Position numbers and translations under genes: made by a program
In this document: one piece after another, positions 1 to 7,586 of the stretch
Layout: every line of letters begins with the position of its first letter
How positions within the stretch are numbered: position 1 is the first letter of the stretch
From: Parcubacteria group bacterium
Lineage (GTDB): Bacteria > Patescibacteriota > Minisyncoccia > Phycocordibacterales > CALRBT01
Assembly: GCA_943354475.1 (NCBI GenBank)
Contig: CALRBT010000010.1
Location: 1-41,545, forward strand
Direction of reading: 5' to 3'
Length of the DNA stretch: 41,545 nucleotides
The notes under the pieces: generated by a model
The model's input: only the letters and a program-made list of their open reading frames with translations
Told to the model about the DNA's origin: nothing
The model's database searches: none

Positions 1-2
1 GG

Positions 3-1427
3 TTCGATAAAGTTTCCTTTGAATTTAATGCCAACAAGCAAATGCTTAGTGAGGTGGATTTTTCTGTGCGCAAAGGAATCAAGGTAACCCTAATGGGACA
101 AAATGGTGCCGGCAAGAGTACCCTTTTTAAACTCATTACTGGTGAATTAGCCCCTGAATCAGGTGAGATTACTATCGGTCAGCGGATATCAATTGCTACA
201 GGTAAGCAGGTAATTCCACGAGATCAAATGGAGCTCACGGTGCGAGATTTTTTCCAAAACTGCTTTAAAGAAAAAATCTACGATATTGACCCTCGAATTG
301 ATAAGATTTTGGCGGTAGTAAATCTTAAATGCGATCATGAGAAAGTGATCAAAGCATTCTCTGGTGGTCAGCAAGCACGCCTTCTCCTCGCCTCTGCTTT
401 GATTCAAGATCCAGACCTTCTTCTTCTCGATGAGCCAACGAATAATCTCGATAAAGAGGGGATTCTCCATCTCACCAAATTCCTTCAAGAGTACAAGAAG
501 ACAGTCATTGTTATTTCTCATGATGCGGAGTTTCTCAATTCGTTTACCCAAGGGGTTTTGTATCTCGATGTCTTTACTAAAAAGATTGAGCAATACGCTG
601 GTAACTATAATGACGTAGTCGCGCTCATTTCTGCGCGAATCGAACGAGAGAATCGTAAGAATGCCCAGCTGGCAAAAGAAATTCTAGCCAACAAAGAGAA
701 AGCAAACTTCTTTGCAAAGAAAGGTGGACAAATGCGTCTTGTTGCCAAGAAAATGAAAGAGAAAGCTGAGGAGCTTGAAGAAGAAAAAGTTGATCTACGT
801 CGTGAAGATAAGACGATTCGTCCATTTATTATTCCATCCCAGCCAGAACATCTAGGAGAGATCCTCAGTATCTCTGAGTTTAAGGTAATCAAGAACCACA
901 AGGCGACAGCTCGAAAGTGTGCATTATCGCTAAAGAAAAATCGTCATCTACAACTCGTTGGGCCAAATGGTATCGGCAAGAGTACACTCCTTGAGGCAAT
1001 TGCATCTGGCGAGGCAAAAGGATCGGTGATCGCAGAAGGTGTTCGTGTTGGATATTACCGACAAGATTTTTCAACACTTAACTTTGAAGACACGGTACAC
1101 GAGTCTTTGATGTCAGTTATGGAGAAACAGGTTGAAGAAACGCTCCGTTCTACCGCTGCCGGATTTCTACTTACCGGGGACATTATTCATACCAAGATTG
1201 GGCATCTCTCTGAAGGGCAGAAAGGGTTGGTAGCTTTCGCAAGGTTAGTGCTCCAAAAACCAGGACTCCTCATCCTCGATGAGCCGACCAATCATATTAA
1301 CTTCCGTCACCTACCAATTATCGCCCAAGCGCTCAATAAATATGATGGCGCGATGATCCTAGTCTCCCATGTGCCTGAATTTGTAAAACAGATTCGAATT
1401 GACGAAGTGTTAGATTTGGAGAAATAG
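3..1427 (+). CDS. ABC-F family ATPase, 5' end outside the window
   Basis: This is a soluble ABC-F protein with two ATP-binding domains and no membrane segments. Members of the family bind the ribosome and act in translation or antibiotic protection. The frame is open from base 3 and reads FDKVSFEFNANK before the first ATG at 42, a normal ABC start region, so the true start lies upstream. Domain 1 has Walker A GQNGAGKST, signature FSGGQ and Walker B LLLLDEPTNNLD. Domain 2 has GPNGIGKST, a divergent signature LSEGQ and LLILDEPTNH. The charged linker between them (about 200-270 from the ATG at 42) is Lys/Glu-rich and probably a coiled coil, as in the family. Which ABC-F subgroup it belongs to (Uup, EttA or other) cannot be told from the sequence alone. 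Confidence 0.93.
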   Translation, partial: FDKVSFEFNANKQMLSEVDFSVRKGIKVTLMGQNGAGKSTLFKLITGELAPESGEITIGQRISIATGKQVIPRDQMELTVRDFFQNCFKEKIYDIDPRIDKILAVVNLKCDHEKVIKAFSGGQQARLLLASALIQDPDLLLLDEPTNNLDKEGILHLTKFLQEYKKTVIVISHDAEFLNSFTQGVLYLDVFTKKIEQYAGNYNDVVALISARIERENRKNAQLAKEILANKEKANFFAKKGGQMRLVAKKMKEKAEELEEEKVDLRREDKTIRPFIIPSQPEHLGEILSISEFKVIKNHKATARKCALSLKKNRHLQLVGPNGIGKSTLLEAIASGEAKGSVIAEGVRVGYYRQDFSTLNFEDTVHESLMSVMEKQVEETLRSTAAGFLLTGDIIHTKIGHLSEGQKGLVAFARLVLQKPGLLILDEPTNHINFRHLPIIAQALNKYDGAMILVSHVPEFVKQIRIDEVLDLEK

Positions 1428-1431
1428 AGGT

Positions 1432-1461
1432 TTGACATAGATTGGTTTGTTGTGGTATAAA
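1432..1461 (+). promoter_or_regulatory. Sigma70-type promoter for the 1494 gene
   Basis: TTGACA at 1432-1437 is followed after 18 bases by TATAAA at 1456-1461. It lies 4 bases after the ABC-F stop codon and about 33 bases before the start of the next gene, which has its own SD. Confidence 0.7.
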
Positions 1462-1493
1462 TTTGACAGAAAACTTGAAACAGGAGCAAGCCG

Positions 1494-2015
1494 ATGGCTG
1501 TAGTTGATGAAGGACTTATTTCCAGATCTGCGAAGGTAGCGGAAGAAGTTGGTTATCATACTGGTGATTTTGTTGCGACCATGAGGTCGTCGTTTGGAAC
1601 ACGTCCAGATTATTTTCATCATGGGGTGGGGTTCTTTGAAAATTTTATCCCCCAAGGAATTTCAAGGAATATCAGTTTAGGCACATTCTGGTACATTGCG
1701 CCAGGCGTTGTATTTTTCAGTAGACCACCTTTCGATGGGGATCAAACAACCTTTCAATCCCAGGAATCTGGATTTATCACCAAAAATGTGGAGGGAAGAA
1801 GAAACCTTTACATAATTAAGACCATTGGCAGATTACCATACCACGTCGATATTTTTACCAATGATGGGAAAGACTCCACCTACCCTGTTTCTACTCACCC
1901 AGTTTATTTTGTTTGTAATGCCCCTTCTGGTTATGACTCTGGCGGTAGGGATTACGTTTTGGATGGGCATTGGAATCTGGTGAGGGCAATATTAGATCAG
2001 TGGCTTATAAGTTGA
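1494..2015 (+). CDS. Unrecognised 173-aa protein in a self-contained unit
   Basis: I do not recognise this protein. It starts at ATG 1494 with a clear SD (AGGAG, 7 bases upstream), which is unusual here because the neighbouring core genes lack SDs. It has no signal peptide or membrane segment and is rich in Phe, Tyr and Gly, with a beta-rich look (for example GVGFFENFIPQG and HPVYFVCNAPSGYDSGG). It has its own consensus promoter upstream and a strong hairpin just downstream, so it is a single-gene transcription unit. It is probably a small globular soluble protein. Function is unknown; an accessory or transferred gene is an inference from its expression signals. Confidence 0.75.
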   Translation: MAVVDEGLISRSAKVAEEVGYHTGDFVATMRSSFGTRPDYFHHGVGFFENFIPQGISRNISLGTFWYIAPGVVFFSRPPFDGDQTTFQSQESGFITKNVEGRRNLYIIKTIGRLPYHVDIFTNDGKDSTYPVSTHPVYFVCNAPSGYDSGGRDYVLDGHWNLVRAILDQWLIS

Positions 2016-2028
2016 ATTTGACGAATTT

Positions 2029-2054
2029 CGGCCGGTTGCGCATGCAACCGGCCG
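2029..2054 (+). terminator. Hairpin after the 1494 gene
   Basis: Perfect 11-bp GC-rich stem (2029-2039 with 2044-2054) with a 4-base loop, starting 14 bases after the stop codon. The downstream T-tract is weak (ATGTTGATTTTAAG), so it may work as an mRNA end-stabilising hairpin or as a weak terminator. Confidence 0.6.
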
Positions 2055-2090
2055 ATGTTGATTTTAAGACCTTTGTTATGGAAAAAGTTA

Positions 2091-2115
2091 GGGCCGTGCG
2101 CGACGCGCACGGCCC
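2091..2115 (-). terminator. Terminator for the minus-strand 2315-2136 gene
   Basis: Perfect 11-bp stem (2091-2101 with 2105-2115), loop of 3. Read on the minus strand it is followed by TAACTTTTTCC, giving the T-tract expected of an intrinsic terminator, and it lies 20 bases past the stop of the minus-strand small gene. Confidence 0.65.
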
Positions 2116-2135
2116 ATTACTTTGTTCAGTATGGA

Positions 2136-2315
2136 TCACTTTCTGGTCATTTTCTCTGACCACCAATTTCTTCCATACCTCTTTGTGAGTTCAGCTTCGG
2201 TTACCCTTATCTCCTCGGTTGTTTTTGCCTCGCCAACCTTCTTTTTACCTCCTTGTTTTTGATTTGGTACGAAGTATGCTTTCCCAGCAGTTTGGGAACC
2301 TTGCGTTGCACTCAT
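2136..2315 (-). CDS. Small basic unrecognised protein, 59 aa
   Basis: The frame is open on the minus strand from 2375, but the ATG at 2315 is preferred because GGGGGT lies about 8 bases upstream, and the longer N-terminus looks unconserved (Cys- and Pro-rich). The product is very hydrophilic and basic, with a Lys/Gly run (QKQGGKKKVGEAKT) and a C-terminus containing RYGRNWWSEK. It has no membrane segment. A nucleic-acid-binding role would fit the charge, but that is only inference. Its terminator is the hairpin at 2091-2115, and its upstream leader would contain the double hairpin at 2361-2426. The 1494 gene converges on it from the other side. Confidence 0.55.
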   Translation of the reverse strand: MSATQGSQTAGKAYFVPNQKQGGKKKVGEAKTTEEIRVTEAELTKRYGRNWWSEKMTRK

Positions 2316-2360
2316 CTCGAAGTACCCCCTTGGGTTTGGTGAACAGTATTTGTACGGCGT

Positions 2361-2426
2361 CCTTTGTGAGCACAAGTCAGCACAAAGGATACAAACAAGC
2401 CCTCTTGTGGAGGGCTTGTTTGTATC
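2361..2426. repeat. Double stem-loop in a gene-free stretch
   Basis: Two adjoining stem-loops: an 8-bp stem (2361-2368 with 2381-2388) and a perfect 17-bp stem (2388-2404 with 2410-2426, 5-base loop). There is no good T-tract on either strand. The gene-free stretch 2316-2618 also holds a distant CGGACAA/TTGTCCG pair (about 2456 and 2511). It is either the structured 5' leader of the minus-strand gene at 2315 or part of an RNA of its own. Confidence 0.5.
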
Positions 2427-2578
2427 AGGATTTAAAATAGATTATTTTCTGGACACGGACAAAGCCTCCACTTGTATTGGATTACTCAGAAGGCCCAGCA
2501 GATTTGATGTTGTCCGAAATGACATATCCATATCCTAGCAAACCATCTAAATTGGTCAAGTGCCCGGATTCTACCTAG

Positions 2579-2608
2579 TTGGGGATTACGGGGCAGGTTT
2601 GGTACAAT
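2579..2608 (+). promoter_or_regulatory. Extended -10 promoter for the GIY-YIG operon
   Basis: TGG-TACAAT with the hexamer at 2603-2608 is an extended -10. A weak TTGGGG lies 18 bases upstream (2579-2584). The predicted transcription start is 2-5 bases before the ATG at 2619. An ATG at 2607 overlaps the -10 box and therefore cannot be the start. Confidence 0.6.
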
Positions 2609-2618
2609 GTCATTCAAG

Positions 2619-2882
2619 ATGGCATTCTTTATTTACATCCTCGAATGCTCTGACAAAAGTCTCTACACGGGAGCAACAAGTGATGTCACCAAGCGAGTAC
2701 ATCAACACAATACCGCCAAGGCCGGTGCAAAGTACACGAAAGCAAGACGACCGGTAAAACTAAAACATAGCGAGAAATTCAGGACATTTAAGGCCTCAAG
2801 GTCCAGAGAAGCAGAAATCAAACGAATGACAAGGGTAGAGAAATTAGCATTGATCAAAAAAGCAAAAAAGAAATTACGATGA
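2619..2882 (+). CDS. GIY-YIG domain protein (YhbQ/UPF0213-like)
   Basis: A single-domain GIY-YIG protein of 87 aa, the usual length of the small stand-alone group. The family motif appears as YILEC near residue 7 and YTG near residue 17, followed by the conserved Arg (TKRVHQH, residue 26) and a downstream REAEIK segment supplying the acidic metal ligand (E64/E66). The C-terminus is a Lys-rich helix. Such proteins are structure-specific nucleases or DNA-binding relatives; the substrate here is unknown. The start at 2619 is chosen because the ATG at 2607 lies inside the -10 box. Its stop overlaps the next start (ATGA at 2879-2882), which ties it to the PIF1-like helicase and suggests a shared DNA-repair or recombination role. 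Confidence 0.88.
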   Translation: MAFFIYILECSDKSLYTGATSDVTKRVHQHNTAKAGAKYTKARRPVKLKHSEKFRTFKASRSREAEIKRMTRVEKLALIKKAKKKLR

Positions 2883-4540
2883 CTCAAAAAGAAGCAATTG
2901 AAATATTAAAGATGGGTAAGAATGTTTTTGTCACTGGTCCTGCTGGTTCAGGTAAAACACACCTGATTAATCAGTATATCGCCTATTTGAAGTCTCATAA
3001 TGTTGATATTGGTATCACGGCTTCGACCGGTATTGCCGCAACGCACATGGGTGGCGTAACGATTCACTCTTGGTCTGGAATGGGAATCAAAGCAGCACTC
3101 ACTGAGTATGACCTTGAAGCAATGGAGGAACGACAGTATCTCTGGAAACGGTTTGAGTCAGTAAAGGTACTCATCATCGATGAGGTATCGATGTTACATC
3201 ACTTCCGTTTTGATATTCTCGATACAATTTTGAAGCGAATGAAGCGTAATGACTTACCATTTGGCGGAATCCAGGTAGTACTTTGTGGAGATTTTTTTCA
3301 GTTGCCACCAGTTACTCGAATGGGGGAGCCGCCCGCGCACTTTATTTATAAAGCAGAGTCTTGGAAAAAAGCAGGATTTGCAATTTGCTATCTTTCCGAT
3401 CAGTATCGTCAGAGCGGGGATGACGCTATGCTTTCAATTTTAAATGAGATTCGCGCAGGCGAAGTCTCGGATGAATCAAGAGAGAGCCTCAAAGAGCGCT
3501 TTAATGTCAAAACAATAGAAGGGGTAGAGCCAACAAGACTTTTTACCCACAATGTTGATGTTGATACCCAGAATGAGACAGAGCTCGGGAAGCTTAAGGA
3601 GGGTGAGGTTGAATACTATATGGAAACAGTGGGCAAGGACAATATTGTCGAATCACTGAAGAAGTCCTGTTTGGCACCCGAAGTATTGAGATTGAAGGTT
3701 GGTGCAAGGGTAATGTGTGTCAAGAATAATTTTGATGAAGGATACGCCAACGGTACGCTCGGTATTGTAGTGAGCTGTAAGCCGTTTGAGGATCCGGTTA
3801 TCCGTACTGCGGCAGGAGTATTAGTGACCATTGAGCAGGCTTCATGGAAAATTGAAGAAGAGGGGAAAGTCAAAGCAGAGCTTGTCCAATATCCACTGCG
3901 TCTGGCTTGGGCGATTACAGTGCATAAGAGCCAGGGGATGAGTCTTGATGCGATAGAAGTTGATTTATCAAAGTCATTTCAACCAGGAATGGGCTATGTG
4001 GCGCTCTCTCGTGTTCGAACGATTGAAGGATTGACGATTGTTGGGATCAACGAAGCCGCGTTTGGTGTCCACCAAGAAGTGCTTGAGTTTGACCGAGAGT
4101 TGAAGGTGCAGTCAGATGAAGCACTTGATTTACTTATTGAAATGAAGCCTGTAGGGGTAAAGAAAGCACAGGAGGAATTCCTCAAGAGGATTTTACCAAA
4201 ACAAAAAGAGAAAAAACCAACAACGTTTGAAATGACTGCCGACCTTGTGCGAGGCGGTAAAAGTTTGGATGAAATGGCGAAGACTCGCGGGGTGACTCGT
4301 GAGACGATTATTGCTCATATTGAAAATTTGATTGAAGAGAAGATTGAGCTTGATTTGAAATATCTGAAAGGAGAGATTCCTTCTACACATTTTTCTAAAA
4401 TAGAAAAAGCGCTCAAGGAAGTCTTCGAGAGAACAGGTACAACATTACTTTCACCTGTTAAGGAAAAACTCGGAGCCAATATTTCGTACCAAGAAATCCG
4501 TCTGGCACGCGCACTACTTGGGTATGTAAACAAGAAGTAA
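2879..4540 (+). CDS. PIF1-like superfamily 1 DNA helicase with C-terminal HTH
   Basis: A 553-aa ATP-dependent 5'-3' helicase of the PIF1/RecD2-like group. Walker A is GPAGSGKT (residues 20-27), followed by ASTGIAA (motif Ia), LIIDEVSML (motif II), CGDFFQLPP (motif III), DQYRQ and the late SF1 motifs TVHKSQGMSLD and GYVALSRVR. After about residue 430 a separate tail follows with a helix-turn-helix-like segment (EMAKTRGVTRETIIAHIENL), resembling the HTH found at the end of RecQ and PIF1 proteins in small-genome bacteria. PIF1 enzymes unwind G-quadruplexes and stalled-fork DNA. It is translationally coupled to the GIY-YIG gene by ATGA and is followed 2 bases later by the patatin-like gene. Confidence 0.93.
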   Translation: MTQKEAIEILKMGKNVFVTGPAGSGKTHLINQYIAYLKSHNVDIGITASTGIAATHMGGVTIHSWSGMGIKAALTEYDLEAMEERQYLWKRFESVKVLIIDEVSMLHHFRFDILDTILKRMKRNDLPFGGIQVVLCGDFFQLPPVTRMGEPPAHFIYKAESWKKAGFAICYLSDQYRQSGDDAMLSILNEIRAGEVSDESRESLKERFNVKTIEGVEPTRLFTHNVDVDTQNETELGKLKEGEVEYYMETVGKDNIVESLKKSCLAPEVLRLKVGARVMCVKNNFDEGYANGTLGIVVSCKPFEDPVIRTAAGVLVTIEQASWKIEEEGKVKAELVQYPLRLAWAITVHKSQGMSLDAIEVDLSKSFQPGMGYVALSRVRTIEGLTIVGINEAAFGVHQEVLEFDRELKVQSDEALDLLIEMKPVGVKKAQEEFLKRILPKQKEKKPTTFEMTADLVRGGKSLDEMAKTRGVTRETIIAHIENLIEEKIELDLKYLKGEIPSTHFSKIEKALKEVFERTGTTLLSPVKEKLGANISYQEIRLARALLGYVNKK

Positions 4541-4542
4541 GG

Positions 4543-5286
4543 ATGAGTAATGATAAAATTGCAATCGTGTGTTCAGGTGGTGGTATGCGTTGTGCATACA
4601 GTGCAGGGGCTTTGATTGCACTAGCAGAGGAGTTTGATCTGACCAAACCAGATATCCTTATCGCTACATCAGGGAGTGCTGGTTCATCACTTTATTATTT
4701 GACGGGTCAGTATGATGATATAAAAACCATTTGGACTGAATTACTTTCAACCAGAAAGTTTATTTCTTTCTTTCGATTTTGGAGAATTATGGATATCGAC
4801 TATTTAATTGACGAGGTATTCAAAAAACAGTGTCCTCTCCAAGTTGAGTTATTACCTCAGGTAAACACTAATTTTTATATTCCAATCACCGATACGGTGA
4901 CGAAAAAGGCGCGTTATATTTCAAAGGAAGATAAGGTTGATATTTTCGAAGCCTTGCGCGCAACCAAAGCAATTCCTCTGTTATTTGGTAAGTCCGTGTC
5001 TATTGATAATAATAACTACATTGATGGAGTGGTAGGAGTTTCGTTTGAAGACACTGTTAAAAAAGCAAAAGAACTCGGGGCAACGACAATTATAGCTATT
5101 GATAATTCAAAACATCCTAAGACACCTGCTATGGTGGAAAGTGGAACAGAAATTATTTATATTAGTAATTCCGTCATGCCCGCAAATCGTTTAACTCGAA
5201 GTTCCGAAAAACTAAGAGAGACGCTGTTGCTTGGTTATCGTGACATTGCTAACAATAATAGGCTTCAGGAAATATTTAAAAACTAA
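4543..5286 (+). CDS. Patatin-like phospholipase family protein
   Basis: A 247-aa single-domain patatin-like protein. The oxyanion loop reads SGGGMRCAYSAGAL near residue 11. The nucleophile elbow reads TSGSAGS, so the first Gly of the usual GxSxG is Ser here. The catalytic Asp is in YIDGVVG (usually DGG/A). The family hydrolyses acyl esters of phospholipids through a Ser-Asp dyad. There is no signal peptide, so it is cytosolic or membrane-associated from inside. It starts 2 bases after the helicase stop with no usable SD and lies 9 bases before the MazG-like gene, so it shares their transcript. The altered elbow leaves its activity open. Confidence 0.85.
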   Translation: MSNDKIAIVCSGGGMRCAYSAGALIALAEEFDLTKPDILIATSGSAGSSLYYLTGQYDDIKTIWTELLSTRKFISFFRFWRIMDIDYLIDEVFKKQCPLQVELLPQVNTNFYIPITDTVTKKARYISKEDKVDIFEALRATKAIPLLFGKSVSIDNNNYIDGVVGVSFEDTVKKAKELGATTIIAIDNSKHPKTPAMVESGTEIIYISNSVMPANRLTRSSEKLRETLLLGYRDIANNNRLQEIFKN

Positions 5287-5295
5287 CAAAACTCT

Positions 5296-5604
5296 ATGAA
5301 AAAATATCAAGAACAGGTTGATGTCTGGTTTAAAGAGAACAAATGGGAGTACTGGCAGCCTCTTGCGATTGTTGCACGTCTTTTTGAAGAGGGTGGGGAA
5401 TTTTCAAGGTTGGTAAACCATGTTTATGGTCCAAAGAAAAAGAAGGTGGATGAAGTAGTGCAAGATATGGAAGAGGAAATAGGGGATATTATCTACACGC
5501 TCATCTGTTTTGCCAATTCTCACAATATTGACCTAGATAAAGCAATACAAAAAAGTATTGATAAGGTGGTCGTGCGGGACAAAGACCGGTTTACGAAAAG
5601 CTAA
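5296..5604 (+). CDS. MazG-like nucleotide pyrophosphohydrolase
   Basis: A 102-aa all-alpha NTP-PPase of the MazG/dUTPase-like superfamily. The metal-binding signature is visible: EEGGE near residue 33, then the second half EEEIGDIIYTL near residue 60 with the spaced acidic residues. These enzymes cleave (d)NTPs to (d)NMPs and pyrophosphate, cleaning the nucleotide pool or lowering alarmones. The length is typical for a single-domain member. It is the last gene of the 2619-5604 operon and lies 9 bases after the patatin-like stop, without an SD. It converges with dsbB only 11 bases away, and I see no obvious terminator between them. Confidence 0.87.
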   Translation: MKKYQEQVDVWFKENKWEYWQPLAIVARLFEEGGEFSRLVNHVYGPKKKKVDEVVQDMEEEIGDIIYTLICFANSHNIDLDKAIQKSIDKVVVRDKDRFTKS

Positions 5605-5615
5605 AATGTTCAAAA

Positions 5616-6167
5616 TTATTGATTCTCTATATTCTGTCTTCGGACAAAAAGCATAAGGACAATGAGGAGTGCGAAACTGCTGACGGCAATTAAGGGGAAT
5701 GTGATATAGCCGAATTCAAAGAGAATGCGCTGGGCGCAATCTCCGCCACTACTTGGACAAGGTAAAGATCCATGACCCATCATCTGCAGGAAGTGTTGGT
5801 AGAGTGCGATACAAAAACCAACGATAGATAGTCCGATGACATAATCTGCAATCCTTGAATCTTTTTTCCAGATTGCTATTCCAAAGAGAACAACTAATGG
5901 ATAAATAAAGATTCGTTGGAGCCAACACAGGAAGCAGGGAATGAATCCTAAAACCTCTGAGTAATAAAGGCTCATGATGGTTGATCCAAGGGCAATCAGG
6001 AAGCCAATGTGCAATCCAAATCTTCGAACGAAATTTCCCAGAACAGCATAATCAGAATTTTTCTTTTCAAGAAATAGTAAGGCGATGAGTGTGACGGTTG
6101 CTATCTGCATTCCGATTGTTCCGAGAGCAAGGAGGAAATTCAACTCTTCAACAAATGGAGTCATCAT
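5616..6167 (-). CDS. DsbB/BdbC-type disulfide bond formation protein
   Basis: An integral membrane protein of 183 aa with four to five hydrophobic helices. It carries both DsbB cysteine pairs: PCFLCW (Cys78 and Cys81) and the second-loop pair LPCPSSGGDC (Cys137 and Cys144). DsbB reoxidises an extracytoplasmic thiol oxidase and passes the electrons to quinone; in a reduced CPR genome the final acceptor is unclear. Its neighbour 6 bases upstream encodes a membrane-anchored thioredoxin-fold protein that would be its partner. It is the last gene of a five-gene minus-strand operon headed by an ECF sigma factor. A second ATG follows directly (MM start). Confidence 0.92.
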   Translation of the reverse strand: MMTPFVEELNFLLALGTIGMQIATVTLIALLFLEKKNSDYAVLGNFVRRFGLHIGFLIALGSTIMSLYYSEVLGFIPCFLCWLQRIFIYPLVVLFGIAIWKKDSRIADYVIGLSIVGFCIALYQHFLQMMGHGSLPCPSSGGDCAQRILFEFGYITFPLIAVSSFALLIVLMLFVRRQNIENQ

Positions 6168-6173
6168 AAAGAT

Positions 6174-6554
6174 TTATTTTGGCACCTCGCAGCTGGTCTT
6201 TTCTGCAAGTTGATTTAGAGTGAGCTCGCCATTTAATCTACTCTCATCTGCAAAAATCCATGTTGGATAGCCCGTGATACCCTTGTCGTTACAGGTCTGA
6301 GTTTGCCCTTTCCCACCAGGGAGTGAACATTCAACGTAAGGAAGGAGCTTGGCGGATTTTCCAAACATGGCTTTGGTTGCTTGGCAGTGAGGACACCAGT
6401 AAGCACCATAAAATACCGCACCCTTATCTTTAAGACAGGTAGTAAATCCATCGAGTTTTCCCGGAGTTCTTTGGTAGTAGAAGTAATAACCAAGCGGTAG
6501 TACAAACACGATGAGCACAAATACAGTGAATGTAATTTTTGTAGAAGTTTTCAT
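6174..6554 (-). CDS. Membrane-anchored thioredoxin-fold protein (CPHC)
   Basis: 126 aa with an N-terminal signal anchor (residues 8-26, hydrophobic) followed by a compact thioredoxin fold outside the membrane. The active site is AYWCPHC (Cys54, Cys57), the CPHC form typical of oxidising DsbA-like proteins, and the cis-proline is in GYPTW (Pro97). Extra cysteines (Cys40, Cys76, Cys88, Cys122) may form structural disulfides. It resembles the thioredoxin domains attached to VKOR-type oxidases. It is most likely the direct thiol oxidase that DsbB, encoded 6 bases downstream, recharges. The start follows a possible -10 (TATTCT) by only 4 bases, so it may also have a promoter of its own. Confidence 0.88.
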   Translation of the reverse strand: MKTSTKITFTVFVLIVFVLPLGYYFYYQRTPGKLDGFTTCLKDKGAVFYGAYWCPHCQATKAMFGKSAKLLPYVECSLPGGKGQTQTCNDKGITGYPTWIFADESRLNGELTLNQLAEKTSCEVPK

Positions 6555-6604
6555 ATACAGAATACTGTAACAAAAAGATAGAGTTTTTTCAAACCATCGA
6601 AAAA

Positions 6605-7129
6605 TTAGTTCGTTATTTTTGAACTAGTTGTGGCTGTGCGGTAGTCGATAGGGGGCGGTAGAATTCGAATCAATTTCGCTTCAATTTCTGATTTATCATT
6701 TGGTGAACCAATAATCGTGACGTAATCATCGACTTTCAAGTCGCTCTTTTTTAAGGTTTCTTTGAATTTTTTAATAGTTGTTTTCTCGGTGACGAGTATC
6801 GCTTTCTCTATATTGTGTGTGTCTTCTATCACAATAGTTGGCAAATCAACAGTAATAATTTGTCCCACAGCCCCATGAGAATCTGGAAAATTACCACGCA
6901 TCACCTCCATCTGTATTGGATATTTGTCTGTAAAACCTTTCTCTGTTCCAAACGCCCGGTAGTAATTATCGCCCATACGATACGAGAAGGATGCTTTGTG
7001 GAAACCAACGATCATTCCACACTGAAAGATAAGTAGTGCAACTACAAAAACTCCAATTCCAAAAAGTAATCTACGAAAACCTTTTGATTGTAAAAAATCT
7101 TTATCCATTATTTTATCGATTGTATTCAT
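6605..7129 (-). CDS. Membrane-anchored unknown with DUF5666-like domain
   Basis: A 174-aa protein with one N-terminal membrane helix (about residues 20-43) and an extracytoplasmic remainder. The part from residue 88 on (GQIITVDLPTIVIED to DDYVTIIGSP and then EAKLIRI) follows the pattern of DUF5666/OB-like domains: a GxI-xVD start, a strand of hydrophobic residues, LKVDDYV and a closing AKxIRI strand. That assignment is by pattern only. No enzyme motif is visible. It lies 4 bases after the probable anti-sigma gene and before the thioredoxin/DsbB pair, so a role in extracytoplasmic stress or envelope maintenance is a reasonable inference. Confidence 0.7.
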   Translation of the reverse strand: MNTIDKIMDKDFLQSKGFRRLLFGIGVFVVALLIFQCGMIVGFHKASFSYRMGDNYYRAFGTEKGFTDKYPIQMEVMRGNFPDSHGAVGQIITVDLPTIVIEDTHNIEKAILVTEKTTIKKFKETLKKSDLKVDDYVTIIGSPNDKSEIEAKLIRILPPPIDYRTATTSSKITN

Positions 7130-7133
7130 GTTG

Positions 7134-7547
7134 TTAGACTGATTGTGTTATTAAAAATGTTCCACGTGCGTTTTTGGCTACAAGTTTTGTTGAGTAAAGA
7201 AATAGAAGAACGAGGGTCAACACTGCAGTAATTCCTAAAAGTGGCACTGATTCAATGAGAATGAATAGTACATCCTTGCCTGCAAGGAAGAGGGTGTCGC
7301 TATCTGAAAAAGTCATCGATAGGTATTGATAGAACTCTGACTCGGAAATTTCCGTCAGCATAAAATTTGTAATAGGGATTAAGGTTATAAGTGAACCAAT
7401 AGAGAGGATTGAAAAACCGATAAAACGAACTCTGGATTCTTTTCTTTTGGTCTCAGTGATTCGAGCAATGATATGCAGAGGCATAGCTTCGCTTGGGGCA
7501 AGTCTTGGTAGACTGAGCAAGAGTTCTTTATAAGTATCGTTTTCCAT
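7134..7547 (-). CDS. Probable membrane anti-sigma factor next to ECF sigma
   Basis: A 137-aa protein starting at ATG 7547. A longer GTG start at 7586 directly after the sigma stop is possible, but its added residues look untranslated. The N-terminal 45 residues are cytosolic (MENDTYKELLLSLPRLAP to ETKRKES), followed by two membrane helices (about 48-70 and 96-125) separated by an acidic outer loop. There is no sequence motif that proves an anti-sigma role. The call rests on position directly after an ECF sigma gene and on the topology of a short cytosolic head plus membrane anchor. It is probably co-transcribed with the sigma gene and the redox genes that follow. Confidence 0.6.
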   Translation of the reverse strand: MENDTYKELLLSLPRLAPSEAMPLHIIARITETKRKESRVRFIGFSILSIGSLITLIPITNFMLTEISESEFYQYLSMTFSDSDTLFLAGKDVLFILIESVPLLGITAVLTLVLLFLYSTKLVAKNARGTFLITQSV

Positions 7548-7586
7548 GTTGATTTTTATACGGATTAGGCTACAAAATAGGTGCAC

